A stretch of 64,000 bases of DNA. It comes from Megaustenia siamemsis (Eukaryota; Mollusca; Gastropoda; Stylommatophora; Ariophantidae). Below are positions 52,043-63,884 of the stretch, in pieces. Each line of letters starts with the position of its first letter. Position 1 is the stretch's first letter. The notes under the pieces were generated by a model that did not search any database, was not told the DNA's origin, and saw only the letters and a program-made list of their open reading frames with translations. Made by a program: the position numbers and the translations under genes. The stretch spans positions 57,136,565 to 57,200,564 of the forward strand of contig JAVIAB010000073.1 in the NCBI GenBank assembly GCA_032433765.1, in the 5' to 3' direction.

Positions 52043-55000
52043 CCTCATCAAGGCCAGCTCCTTGTCGTGGGGATGGGGCTTAACAGTCACCAGGGACTGA
52101 AAACTAAGACTGGCCAGGCCTTCCTACAACCGAGCAAGACCACAGTCTGCTCTAGCAAGTTCAAGTGCTGAAGTCGGAGGCAACCAGCCAAAAGGCGCAC
52201 AACAATCAGGATGCCACGCACTCAACGCAAATGGAAGTATGTCTATAACCGCAAATCGATATGGCACTCGCCCTGTGATGGACACTCAGGCAGGTGCAGC
52301 GCCGGGCCCTCAGCCTCGAAAGGGCCCAACCTCTATTACTGGATGTCCTTCTCAACCGCTCTGTGGAGTCAGGGGGCGAGAGAATAGAGCTACTGGCCAA
52401 TCCAAAATAAGACCACTAAAAATAATGCACTGGAATGCTGAAGGCATCAACAGAAAAAGAGATGGGTACAGTAAAAAGATAGAATTAGAAAATATCCTGC
52501 ATGAAGAACAAATAAGCATATGCTGTTTGCAGGAAACCCATCTAAACAACGACATAGCCTTGAAGATTAGGGGATACCAGTGCTACCGATCTGACAGAAA
52601 AAACAGACAAAAGGGCGGAATACTGACTCTTGTAAGGAACAACATTAATGCATGTCAGATTGAAGTGTATATGGATGGGGCTGAATATCAAATACTGCAC
52701 CTCAGGACAGAAAATACAGACTTCCATCTACTTAACTACTACTGTCCGAGTGACCGTCCACTAGCACTAGACACAATTACATTAAAAGAAAGAATAATTG
52801 TATGTTGAGACTTTAACAGCCATTCACAGAGCTGGGGCTATGAACATATGGACAAGCGAGGTGAAGAGCTTGAAAATTGGCAGGATGACAATGGGCTTAT
52901 ACTATTAAACCAGGCAACAGATCCACCAACATTCTACTCCAGATCATGGCATACCACATCTACACCAGACCTTGCTTTCCATTCACCAGACCTGGATTGG
53001 AATATCACACGAATTGTTGGGAAACAACTTGGAGGCAGCGACCACCGACCAGTCTTTTTAGTGGTAAATAATAAGGCCATCAGGGAGAGCAGCACTCTCT
53101 CCAGATGGAATTACAAAAAGGCAGACTGGAAAATGTATCAACACTACACCAGTGTACTGACTAAAGATATAAATACAGATAGAGACATCAACAAAGTAGT
53201 TGATGAATTCAGTAGACTAATAATACAAGCTGCCAGTGAAACAATACCTAGAGGGGCACGGAAACACTACAAACCATACTGGAGTAGTGAACTAGAGAAA
53301 CTGCACAATGACATGGAAACATCTCGAAAGCAAGCAGAAAATAACCCTTGCCAAGAACACCACAACAACTACCAGCATGCTAAAGCCAAATTTCAACGGA
53401 CTAAACTACAAGCCAGATGGAGAAGCTGGAAAGAGAAAACAGAGTCCTTGAATCTTGAACGAGACACAAGAAAAGTGTGGAAGCTTGTAAAACAGCTGAA
53501 TGATGAGGGTACAGAAAGGAACACCAAAATTACACTGAAGAAGGATGGAAGCATCCTAACAGGTAAATATGCAGCAAATTACTTTGCAGACTCCTTTGCA
53601 AATGACAATAATATTGAAATTAGCCTAGAAAAACGACAAGAGACCCGTTTAAAACAACAAAATGCAAGAAAAGAAGAGACCACACATGAAGTCATGGAAA
53701 CACCCATTACACAAAGAGAGCTAGAGCTGGCAATATCCAAATTAAAAATGAAAAAGTACCCGGCAGTGATGGAGTGTCCAATGAAATGATTAAGAACTTG
53801 GGAACTGCAGCTAAAGCAAAACTACTGCAGATCTACAACATTTGCTTGTTCACAGGCTGAGTGCCACAGGCATGGAGAGAAGCAATTATGATACCATTAC
53901 TAAAGCCAGGAAAAGATGGTTCAATGACATCCAGCTATAGACCAATCAGCCTTACAAGCTGTTTGTGTAAAACAATGGAACGTATAATCAATCTCAGACT
54001 GCAGTGGTACCTGGAAAGTGAAAATCTCCTTGTCCCACAACAAGCAGGCTTTAGACAGTGTTACTCTACCGAAGATCAAGCAACCTATCTTTCCCAGGAA
54101 ATTGAAGATGCGTTTCAAGAAAAGAAACTGGTATTAGCAGCATGGATAGACCTAAAGAAAGCATTTGATAAGGTATGGAAGGAAGGGTTTTTGAAGAAAC
54201 TGAGAAATTATGGAGTAAATGGCAGGATGTACAAATGGGTCAAAGCATACCTGCATAACAGGAGAGCCAGAGTGCAACTGGATGGTCTTAAGAGTAAGAA
54301 GGTCTTATTGCGCCATGGCGTTCCACAAGGAGGGGTACTATCTCCAACACTTTTTCTGATCTACATCAATGACCTAGTTACTGAACTACCACATGGCATC
54401 AAAGTGGCAATGTATGCAGATGACTTGGTAATGTGGTGCACAGAGGAGTATGCAACAGTGGCCTCCAAATTGCTACAAAGAGCTATGAATGCACTGAATT
54501 CATGGACAAATAGATGGTGTATCAGCATCAATACAGACAAATGCAGTACTACACTTTTCACTCTCTCCCCAAAACAAAAAGCAGGAGCCATCTACATAAA
54601 CAAAGAGCCTGTGAAAGAAGACATACAAGCTACATATCTCGGAGTTACATTTGATAACAAACTATCTTGGAAACAGCAGATAAATAAGGCAACCCAAAAA
54701 GCAAGGAGGAAATTGGCTATTCTAAGAAAGTTGTGTGGAACCACATGGAGTGCGAGTGGGAAAATACTCAGTAAAGTTTACCAACAGAGTATACGCCCAC
54801 ATTTAGAATATGGATCATCCGCATGGTGCTCAGCATCAAACACCACATTGCAAGAACTGGATAAAGTACAAAACCAGGCACTTAGGGTCATCACAGGAGC
54901 AATGAAATCAACACCAATATTGGAGATGGAGAAATTGTGGAGGATACCAGCACTGAGAGAACGGAGAGACACAAAGGTGCTGATACAGGCAGAAAAATTT

Positions 55001-56092
55001 GTATGCATGCCGAGACATCCAATGAAGGACAGATTCCAAAATCTTGCATTGGGACGACTTAAGAGAAGCAGTTTTATCCACCAAGCCAAGCGTATTAGTA
55101 GACAAACACCAGACATGCCAAGAGTTGTTAAACCCCTTCTGCCCTTACCAGAACAGACTCCCTGGACAGATGAATCAGGATTATCAGTTCAAATACGGAC
55201 AGAAGTGAAAGGAATAGTTGACAAAGAGGAACAAAATAGTCTACAGCGAAAAACAATAACTCTCAGTTTCCTGGATGAAGAATACCCACAAGACCTATGG
55301 ATCCGTGTGTACACAGATGGATCAGCACAGAATGCAGTAAAGAATGGGGGAGCAGGTGCATATATAGAGTACCCAAATAACACTAGGGATATGAATAAAA
55401 TAGCAACAGGGAAATATTGTCACAATTATGATGCAGAAATACAAGCAATAAAGTTGGCAATAGAAATACTGCTGAACAGTAATCTTAGCCCACAGCCTGT
55501 AGTGTTTTTGACAGATGCAAGATCAGTACCAAAGGCACTACAATCCAGAAAATTACCACATCTGCAGACCTTATTGACTGAACTCTGCAAGCACCACAGG
55601 GTTGCCCTGCAGTGGATCCCGTCTCACTGTGGAATACCAGGAAATGAGAAAGCAGATCAGTTGGCAAAGGAAGGTTCAACAGGCACACAACTAGATACAC
55701 CAGTTACATACCATCATAAGAAACAGATAATCAAATCAATCAGAGGACCACAAGCCCCAAATCAGGATGCCTTTCATAATATGAATAGATATGAACAAGT
55801 TATCATTATACGCCTAAGAACAGGACACAATCGACTCCATAGTCACATGTATACAAAATTCAAGATCGGCACATCAACTACTTGTACATGTGGACAGGCA
55901 CCCCAGACTGCTGAACACATACTTCAAGACTGCACTGAATATAGTAGACTGAGGAAAATCCATTGGCCCATAGATACAACACTACAGACAAAACTATATG
56001 GGCCACTGCAAGAATTACAAAAGACAGTAAAATTCATACAGGAAACAACATTGCTGATATAGACAATACTTCGAGCGAACGAAAGATAGATA
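52043..56092 (+). mobile_element. I-superfamily non-LTR retrotransposon, full-length-looking, recently inactivated
   Basis: About 4.05 kb, bounded by the perfect 12-bp target-site duplication GATCCATGAATG (52031-52042, 56093-56104) and ending in AAAGATAGATAGA. The 5' end (AGGCCAGCTCCTTGTCGTGG region) has about 200 nt before the ORF. Encodes endonuclease, RT, RNase H and a terminal Cys/His knuckle. Presence of RNase H together with an APE-type endonuclease places it in the I group (I, Ingi, Nimb and relatives). No separate ORF1 (gag-like) is seen, so it is either a single-ORF lineage or slightly 5'-truncated. It lies in the intron between exons 2 and 3, antisense to the host gene. The stub at 3790 is a second copy. 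Confidence 0.93.
52239..56062 (+). pseudogene. LINE polyprotein gene (endonuclease-RT-RNase H), two stops and one frameshift
   Basis: Endonuclease: KIMHWNAEGINRK start, CCLQETHL (catalytic E), GGSDHRPVFL (catalytic SDH). RT: RPISLTSCLCKTMERI, AWIDLKKAFDKVW, GVPQGGVLSPTLFLIYINDL, MYADDLVMW and TYLGVTFDNKLSW. RNase H: VYTDGSAQNA (D), DAEIQAIKLA (E), FLTDARS (D) and PSHCGIPGNEKADQLA (H, D). C-terminal knuckle CTCGQAPQTAEHILQDC. Lesions: TGA at 52806-52808 just before DFNSHS; a frameshift near 53757 (frame of 52239 to frame of 53861); TGA at 53858-53860 just before the PQAWREA block. All catalytic residues expected by eye are still present. The start is uncertain: an alternative ATG at 52211 is in another frame. 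Confidence 0.92.
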
Positions 56093-56109
56093 GATCCATG
56101 AATGTTCTT

Positions 56110-56880
56110 CACAAAGTACCCCAAGTCTAGTGCACATATTGTATTTTTGCCCCAAAATTGTTCCATACTAGGTAGGTTGTTTAGGTCTACCTATCTGATG
56201 CCTCCACCTTCAGATTCCACAACATGGTATTTCTAGTGATTGTTTGTTCATACCATAACAGCATTAATGTTTGTAACAGCAATGAACTTTGTCTGTTTAT
56301 CTGTCTCTTGGTCTTCCTCCTGCTAAGAAGATTGATTAATGTTTGTTGTAGCAATGTAGGAGCATTGTGGTAGCTGGTTGTTTCAGTCTCATAAGATAAG
56401 TGATCCACATAATTTTTTGTTTATCTATATATTTGGTGTAATTCTGATAATTTGTCTAATGTCACCATTTCTTACTTTTCTCTTTTGATCAGCTCTGATG
56501 GCCTTAGGCATAAACGATCAGATCTTACACCATACACTTTTATAACCCAATAGATATTCAACTATAGAATGAGATTTTATGCATTAAAATGTTATCAGTA
56601 GAGCACCTGTACAAATTAGCACCTTTAATGTGATTCGCAAAAAAGTGGTAGTGTGTGCCCATACCTCCAAGAGTTGTTCTAATGGTAACAATGCTACCAA
56701 GGGGTCACCAAAACTGGACAGAACAAAGGACTGGGACCAGGAAAAGGGAGACACAAACATGTTGAAATTGGATACACTGGGCTACATGCCTAACATAACA
56801 GTATAATGTAATTCTCGCCATGAAGAAACACTTATCATGCCACTTACAGAGCAGACAAGGTAGAGTAGCAGTCACCAAAG
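56110..56880. other. Intron, no supported feature
   Basis: Between the LINE and the minisatellite; no LINE motif or tandem repeat seen. Confidence 0.4.
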
Positions 56881-56885
56881 CCAAC

Positions 56886-57885
56886 AACTATCACAATCTT
56901 TTATCTATCTACTCACTTATTCCTGTCTACCAACAACAACTATCACAAACTTTTATCTATCTACTCACTTATTCCTGTCTACCAACAACAACTATCACAA
57001 TCTTTTATTTATCTATTCACTTATTCCTGTCTACCAACAACAACTATCACAAACTTTTATCTATCTACTCACTTATTCCTGTCTACCAACAACTATCACA
57101 AACTTTTATCTATCTACTCACTTATTCCTGTCTACCAACAACAACTATCACAATCTTTTATCTATCTACTCACTTATTCCTGTCTACCAACAACAACTAT
57201 CACAAACTTTTATCTATCTACTCACTTATTCCTGTCTACCAATAACAACTATCACAAACTTTTATCTATCTACTCACTTATTCCTGTCTACCAACAACAA
57301 CTATCACAATCTTTTATCTATCTACTCACTTATTCCTGTCTACCAACAACAACTATCACAAACTTTTATCTATCTACTCACTTATTCCTGTCTACCAACA
57401 ACAACTATCACAATCTTTTATCTATCTACTCACTTATTCCTGTCTACCAACAACAACTATCACAAACTTTTATCTATCTACTCACTTATTCCTGTCTACC
57501 AACAACTATCACAAACTTTTATTTATCTACTCACTTATTCCTGTCTACCAACAACTATCACAAATGTTTATCTATCTACTCACTTATTCCTGTCTACCAA
57601 CAACTATCACAAACTTTTATCTATCTATTCACTTATTCCTGTCTACCAACAACAACTATCACAAACTTTTATCTATCTACTCACTTATTCCTGTCTACCA
57701 ATAACAACTATCACAAACTTTTATTTATCTATTCACTTATTCCTTTCTACCAACAACTATCACAAATGTTTATCTATCTACTCACTTATTCCTGTCTACC
57801 AACAACTATCACAAACTTTTATCTATCTACTCACTTATTCCTGTCTACCAACAACAACTATCACAATCTTTTATTTACCTAACTC
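56886..57885. repeat. 52/49-bp minisatellite, about 19-20 copies
   Basis: Unit CAACAACAACTATCACAAAC, TTTTATCTATCTACTCACTT, ATTCCTGTCTAC (52 bp). Some units have one CAA fewer (49 bp), and ACAAAC versus ACAATC marks two subtypes that alternate in places. The unit contains CTATCTAC and ACTCACTTATTCC. Only the last unit is degraded. Tyr/Leu-rich ORFs over it are artefacts. Confidence 0.97.
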
Positions 57886-57889
57886 ATTT

Positions 57890-58280
57890 ATTCTTGACTA
57901 TATGTATCAAATTTAACTTGAAATTCCCTCAACTCTGGACTGTGGTTTCATCCACTTCCTTACCTAAGTGATAATCATTAATTAAGTCACTCAAATAGTC
58001 TTCCTTATCTATAATTAATCCCCATGCTGTTGGTAACTCAAAGCTAACATCAATTTATTCATTACTTTCAACGGGTTCCTGCATCTCCAAAACAACCAGT
58101 CCATCCACCGAGTCCATGTACATTGGGGGCTTTCACACATCCATCCCCTCAACTCATTAGCAACCATCTCAACATCTATCAATGCTCTTTAAATAAACCT
58201 AGTTGACTGATGTTGAATTCACCATAAATAATGAAACATATTTTTGAACCAAAAATTGATTCTCTACCAGTTACAACTAA
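57890..58280. other. Intron, no supported feature
   Basis: Mixed composition, nothing recognised. Confidence 0.4.
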
Positions 58281-58289
58281 AATACTCAC

Positions 58290-58396
58290 CTAGAAGTGGT
58301 CTCAGTCCAATGAAGACTTCACCTGCCTTTTTCAACTTTTTTGATGGAATACATGTCTCTCTACAATTTTGAACTGTCTCAATGGATAAAGTTTTT
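58290..58396 (-). CDS. Polycystin exon 2 (extracellular region upstream of GPS)
   Basis: 107 nt. Acceptor TTTTTGCAG, donor CTTCTAG|GTGAGT. Completes the split codon from exon 1 and ends in phase 1. Encodes KTLSIETVQNCRETCIPSKK then LKKAGEVFIGLRPLL. Two cysteines; no transmembrane segment. The G..F(I/V)G(L/V)(R/K)P element occurs before the GPS in PKD1-like proteins. Call rests on phase continuity with exons 1 and 3 and on this similarity. Confidence 0.85.
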
Positions 58397-58797
58397 CTGC
58401 AAAAATTATACTAAATTTATTACGCTCCCTCAATGACTTAGATCCATCTTGAATTATAAACCCCTTTTTTTAATTAAACATCCTATTTTTAATACAGAAA
58501 ATGGTTATTTTTCATCAAATTATCAAATTCATTTGGTAAAGTTGGGGTTAAACGTTAATGTACTAATAAGAAGGACTTTATTCATTATGCATTTATCAAC
58601 ATTACAGCTTCACAAAGCAAAAATTGTCAAGGGATAAAAAAAAATTAATATGCAAAAAAATATGATTACATATTTATGGTATGAATGACAACATAAGACA
58701 CAATCCTATAGATTTTGTAGCTAGAGGTTTTCTACAGGACAATGTACAAAACAACAGATTGTGTATTGTGCCATACTTTCACATTATAAAGCTGTAA

Positions 58798-59990
58798 TAA
58801 TCTATCTATCTATCGACCTTTCGAACCGTAGCCAGTCCATAAGGTGTAGACCAAGACACTCCTCTTATCTACATTTTTGTTCTAGCAGTTTTCAATTCTT
58901 TTAAAGATATTTTATCAAATCTCGTCATTTGTTTCTGTTCTGTGCAAGCAGCTCTATCTCATTGAGGGAGCCGATTCCTGCTGCTCTTGCCTCTCTCATC
59001 AATGTTCTTCTCAGTGTCTCTCTGGGTCTTCCTGTTTTTCTCTTACCTGTTGTTTCCCACATGAGGGCTTGCTTTGTTATTCGGTTATTATCTCTTCTCA
59101 TCACATGTCCAACATATGACCATCGTCTTTTCTTTATTACTGAAGATATTAGTGGTTGATTGGCGATTTCTCTAATTTCCTCGTTTGTTTTGAATTCGTT
59201 CCATGCTATACCAAGTATTTTCCTTTCATTTATTTTCGAATGCGTTCAACTTTGTTTCTATATCTCTTGTTGTTTTCCAGCTTTCACATGCATAGGTAAG
59301 GGTTGATAGTACATTTGATTTGAATAGCCTAAGTTTTGTGTTTGTGCTGATGAGTTTTGATTTCCACAACTTTTCAAGGCTTCTGAAAGACATTGCTGCT
59401 TTAGCTATTCTGATTCTAATTTCTTTGTTTGTATCCCCTTCTCGATCAATGTGACTTCCAAGATAGATAAAGTGATCAATCTCTTCCACTGGTTTGTTTT
59501 CCATGTATATTTTGCCGTCTGTTGGAATTAAGCTTTTCATGACTTTAGTCTTTTCATGATTGATCTCAAACCCAATTTTGCTGGCTATTGATAATAGTTC
59601 ATTTGTGTTTTCCTGCATCGTTTTTATCTGATCTCGCCATTTGTCTCTGTTCTGTGCAAGCAGTTCTATCTCATTGAGGGAGCCGATTCCTGCTGCTCTT
59701 GCCTCTCTCAGCAATGATCTTCTCAGTGTCTCTCTGGGTCTTCCTCTTTTTCTCTTACCTGTTGTTTCCCACATGAGGGCTTGCTTTGCTATTCGGTTAT
59801 TATCTCTTCTCATCACATGTCCAACAAATGACCATCGTCTTTTCTTTATTACTGAAGATATTAGTGGTTGATTGGCGATTTCTCTAATTTCCTCGTTTGT
59901 TTTGAATTCGTTCCATGCTATACCAAGTATTTTCCTTTCATTTATTGTCGAATGTGTTCAACTTTGTTTCTATATCTCTTGTTGTTTTAG
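58798..59990 (-). mobile_element. Two partial LINE copies in head-to-tail arrangement, GATA-tailed
   Basis: Segment 58926-59274 is repeated at 59638-59986 (offset 712 bp, about 95% similar by eye). Each encodes a C-terminal block: ISSVIKKRRWSYVGHVMRR-like, KQALMWETTGKRKRGRPRET and REARAAGIGSLNEIELLAQN. Between them lies an RT thumb segment (IGFEINHEKTKVM, IDHFIYLGSHIDREGDTNKE, NVLSTLTYACESWKT). The tail (ATCTATCTATC at 58801) is next to the second copy. A 196-codon frame (59226-59816) is a chimera across the junction. Confidence 0.85.
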
Positions 59991-59999
59991 ATGCTGCTA

Positions 60000-60715
60000 T
60001 AATACCTTCTAAATTATTTCTTTTTATTTCATTCTTCTGTCACCAACCTGAATGCAGACCCCCACAAATTTAGAATAAAAATAAAGCTGTAATGCTATAT
60101 TTACCAAGGACATAGATGTATTCAGTAATATGAAGCTTTCTTAGTAATATTAAAATATCTCAAATTTGGAAATTCAAAACCAACATTGAAAAGAGAGACA
60201 ACAAAGTAAATCAAATAATCAGACAAACAACACCAATTATAAAAAAAACACATGATAATAGATACAATAAAAGCAAATATACAGCTCATTATTTTAGCTA
60301 AAATTGTGCAGTCAGTGTTAAACATGGACATTAACATCAAAGACAAAAAGAAAAATCATAAAAAATGAAAATGAGAATACTTAGTGTGACGATATGAGAC
60401 AAAATAAGAAATGAAGGAATCAGGAAAAGAGTGAGAGTAACAATTTCTGAGTTTCAACCAGAGGTAACAAATTAAAAGTTTGGATGTGTAATTGAGTTAA
60501 CAGCAACCAACATTAACAAACAGATGTAAAAACAGAAGAGGTAGAGGAAGGACCCCATTCGTTCCCAAGATGGACAAGTGCAAAATCTGTTGCTACACAA
60601 AGCATGATGACGTGTGAAACACACCAAAGAGTACTGTCAAAAACATTCCATTTTCTCTCAATGTTAAAGAGCAAAAACGGATAGAAAACAAGAATAATAA
60701 ATAAAATTAATATGT
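60000..60715. other. Intron, no supported feature
   Basis: A hydrophobic 74-codon minus frame (60122-60346) has no splice signals. Nothing supported. Confidence 0.4.
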
Positions 60716-60721
60716 TTCTAC

Positions 60722-60832
60722 CTGTAGTCATAATTTATGTCTGTTGGCTCTGATCCTAATTTCACATACAAGCGATAGTGTAGTGCTGGTTGATGATTTT
60801 TAACTGTAATGCAAATACGTGAATTTACGTCT
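60722..60832 (-). CDS. Polycystin exon 1 visible (extracellular region)
   Basis: 111 nt. Acceptor TATTTCAG, donor CTACAG|GTAGAA. Phase 1 in and 2 out; it needs an upstream exon beyond the window or unrecognised. Encodes DVNSRICITVKNHQPALHYR and LYVKLGSEPTDINYDY. The phrase PA.HYRLY(V/L)K.GS.P...DYD is characteristic of the beta-rich stretch upstream of the GPS in PKD1L-type proteins. Highest-coordinate exon recognised. Confidence 0.87.
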
Positions 60833-61009
60833 CTGAAATAGATTATTAAATGATGTAATTAAATAAAATACATTGTGACAAAATTAAGGGAGTGGTTCCA
60901 CAGCATAAAATTCAATCAAAGGAGTACCTATTAGATGATGTGTATATAATAAAGCTCAGTACTTAGACAAACCAAACCAAATATTGAGTCAGCTATCCCC
61001 TATTTTTCT

Positions 61010-61775
61010 TCTACCTTTTTAGCTCCCAGTGGAGCATAGGTCTTCAACAAACACTTTCCAAGTCATTCTGTTTTTTTGCCATTCTTTTAAGATCATTCCA
61101 TGTCTTCTCCATCATCTTTATCTCTGCTTCTATCTGTCTTCTCCAAGAATTCCTTGGTCTTCCTCTTTGTCTTTTTCCCTGAGGATTCCAAAAAAGGGCC
61201 TGTTGTGTAATACTCTCAGTTGGCTTCCGTAGTGTGTGTCCTATCCAGCGCCATCATCTTCGCTGTATCTCTTTATCCACTGGTGTTTGACTGGTACATT
61301 TCCATAATTCTATGTTAGTGATTTTGTCCTGCCATTTCCATCCTTTTATCCTGCGTAAGCATCCATTAATGAAAGTCTGTATCTCCGTGATTGTCATTTT
61401 GTTGTTCTCCATGTTTCACAGCCATGTTTCACAGTTTCCAAATAGGACTGTCTTAACATTTGAGTTTAAAATCTTTATTTTAGTATTTAACCTAATTTTT
61501 TTGGATTTCCATATCTTTCCCAGTGCAATGAAAGCTCCTCTTGCTTTTGATATCCTTATTTTGGTATCATTTTCTGTTCCTCCCTCTTTATCTATATTAC
61601 TGCCCAGATATATGTAAGATTGTACATCTAACAGAGGTAATTCTCCTAGTTTTATTTGGTTATTGCCAACTGTATTAATTCTCATAATGTTGGTCTTATC
61701 GCTATTAATCTTCAGTCCTAGCTGTTGTGATCTCTCATCAAGTATGCTAATTTTATCCTGCATCAGCTATCCCCT
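61010..61775 (-). mobile_element. LINE RT thumb to 3' end (..DLCSTGS family)
   Basis: Minus strand. 115-codon open segment: LGLKINSDKTNIMRINTVGN, LLDVQSYIYLGSNIDKEGGT, IRISKARGAFIALGKIWKSK, NSNVKTVLFGNCETW. Then [40 protein letters not shown] and WRRQIEAEIKMMEKTWNDLK. The longest copy of this family in the window, reading well. Confidence 0.88.
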
Positions 61776-61834
61776 ATACTTCAACACAAAGCAATACCTA
61801 TTACTGCCAAAATACATTTTATACAGAGTATATT

Positions 61835-61975
61835 CATTCCTACATTGCTCAACCAATGCCAAACATGGTTACTTACAACTAAGCATAAAAGAGAGCTTGT
61901 CACCACAGAGATGAGATGTCTGAGAAAAGTGCTTGGAGTGACCAGAAAAAAAACAGAATTAAAATAATATTGTAA
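61835..61975 (+). mobile_element. RTE-like LINE fragment
   Basis: Reads (Q)TWLLTTKHKRELVTTEMRCL then RKVLGVTRKKTELK, the TYGSE.W..../EMRCLR.... block of RTE C-termini. Short and orphan. Confidence 0.7.
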
Positions 61976-62193
61976 GAAAAAGAATAGGTATTAAACTAAT
62001 TCTAAGCTACATACAAAAACAAAAGATAAGCCCTGATATCAAATATAACAAATATTAAATATTATGCAGGGCAGCATGTACAGCTGTCGAAAACATATAA
62101 AATAAACATAAAATAGTATTGAGCAGCTAGACTAACACAATGACAAGACAAACAACATTTCTGCAAAAGCCAGGTATATCAAACAAACTATAA

Positions 62194-62815
62194 ACACATC
62201 ATCAAGTACCTGGCCTGCTGGCGTAGGCGATCATGTCTCTTCACAACTTTCAATCTCAACAGTTATTTATCATTTCTGTTGTTGACCTTCTGCCAAGCCA
62301 TTCTCTTAAGCTGTCTGGTATCTTTTCTCTTTACTTCCCTCTATCTCTTCATCCCTCAATTTTCCCAGTTGTTACAATATATTCCAGCTGTTCTCTTCTC
62401 ATTACATGGCCAAAAAATGATGATTGTTTCTTCTTAATATTGGAAATTAGCTCTCTTTTTGGTTTAGCCTCTTTCAGAGTGTTTTCATACTCTTCTTAGC
62501 TGTCCATGATATTCTCAACATCCTTCTGTAAAACCACATTTCTAAAGACTCCAGTGATTTTCTTGTCTGTTGTCCTATTGTCCATGATTCACATCCATAT
62601 GTTAAGACTGGCTCTACATAACATTTAAGAAAATTTTCTTGTTTCTATTGTCAAAAATGGATTGCATAATATCTTCCTCATTTTTTGGAAAGCTGCTTTT
62701 GCCTGAGCCATTCTGCATCTCACCTCTTTTGTACATCTTCCATCTGAGGTTAACAGAGTTCCCAAATATTTAAATTCATTTACCTGTTATAATATTGCTC
62801 CACTTGTCTTTATTT
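62194..62815 (-). mobile_element. RTE-like LINE 3' end
   Basis: Minus strand, tail ATCATCAAGTACC at 62200. Same family as 2641-3080 but longer. Stops and a deletion near 62630 join two parts (KCYVEPVLTYGCESW.. and ...FKYLGTLLTSDGRC-like). Confidence 0.82.
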
Positions 62816-62989
62816 TGCACTTTATTTTGAAATTATAAACATTAAACACAAAAATCCAAGTAAGAATGCACAACACAGATCTAACAAATGTTACATTTTA
62901 CATTTTGTAAATGTTGTAGTTTGTCAACTCTTGCTGTTAATCTAGGTGTTCAAATTCATTTAAGGTTTATTTTATACACAAACAGCAAA

Positions 62990-63645
62990 TAAACTGGTTT
63001 GCCTATGTAGAAAGAGTGCCTTATGGTTCCTTCCAGTCAGGATCTTGATCCATCCAGCGCCTTTAGACTTTGCATAGAGCTTGCAGTGTTTTTTACAATC
63101 ATCTCTATTCCGGGTGAAATGTTTGATATTATCAAATAAGTCTATGCCAGTCAACTTTGCTTCACTTATCAATGTTCCTTTCAAAGTTTCTCTAGGTCAT
63201 CCTCTTTTTTTGTATCTTGATGTTTCCCATATAAGAGCCTGTTTTTAGATTCTTTTGTTGTCTCCCCAACATATGTCCATTTTCTCTTACTAATTGTTGA
63301 TGAGATTGCTGGTTTCCTTGCCATTTCTCTTATCTCTATATGTCTTAAATTCATTCCAATTATACACCAAGTTTTCTTCTTAGGCATCTGTCTTCAAAAA
63401 CATTTAGTTTTCTCTCAATCTCTATTGTTGTTTTCCAGCTTTCACATGCGTAGGTAATGGTTGATAATACATTTGAGTTGAATATTCTAAGTTTAGTTTG
63501 CATACTTAGTGTTTTTTATTTCCCTATTTTGTCCAGGTTTTTAAAATTTGTTGCTGTATTTGCTATTCTGCTTCTGATCTTTTTCTTTGTTTCATCTTCT
63601 TCATTTATATTAATACCAAGTTATACATAGCAGTCTACTCTTTCC
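62990..63645 (-). mobile_element. LINE C-terminal half, degraded
   Basis: Minus frames: ISEAKLTGIDLFDNIKHFTR, NRDDCKKHCKLYAKSKGAG, then upstream KKKTWCIIGMNLRHIEIREM. Related to 26320-26590 and, more distantly, to 58798-59990. Confidence 0.75.
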
Positions 63646-63654
63646 ATACAAAGC

Positions 63655-63845
63655 ATATATTAAATGATGAGAAGAGCAAGATGCAGACCCAGAGTATGAT
63701 GGACAGACAACATAAAAGAAATTCTACAACAGCATCAACTGACAATGGTTGAAGCCACCAAAAGGGCCAGAACCAGAACTTTGTATCTCTCTTGACACCC
63801 AAATGGGCACAAGAGGAAGTGAAGAAAGAAGAAGAAAGAACAATC
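63655..63845 (+). mobile_element. LINE 3' end with (GAA)n tail
   Basis: RRARCRPRV (stop) WTDNIKEILQQHQLTMVEAT then KRARTRTLYLS, ending GAAGAAAGAAGAAGAAAG. Opposite strand to the preceding LINE. Confidence 0.75.
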
Positions 63846-63884
63846 AGGCATTGGATAATCCATGTTCTTCCTAGATGTTTGTGT

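Noticed and set aside
56820..57245. 141-residue Tyr/Leu-rich ORF
   Set aside because: Mostly the 52-bp minisatellite.
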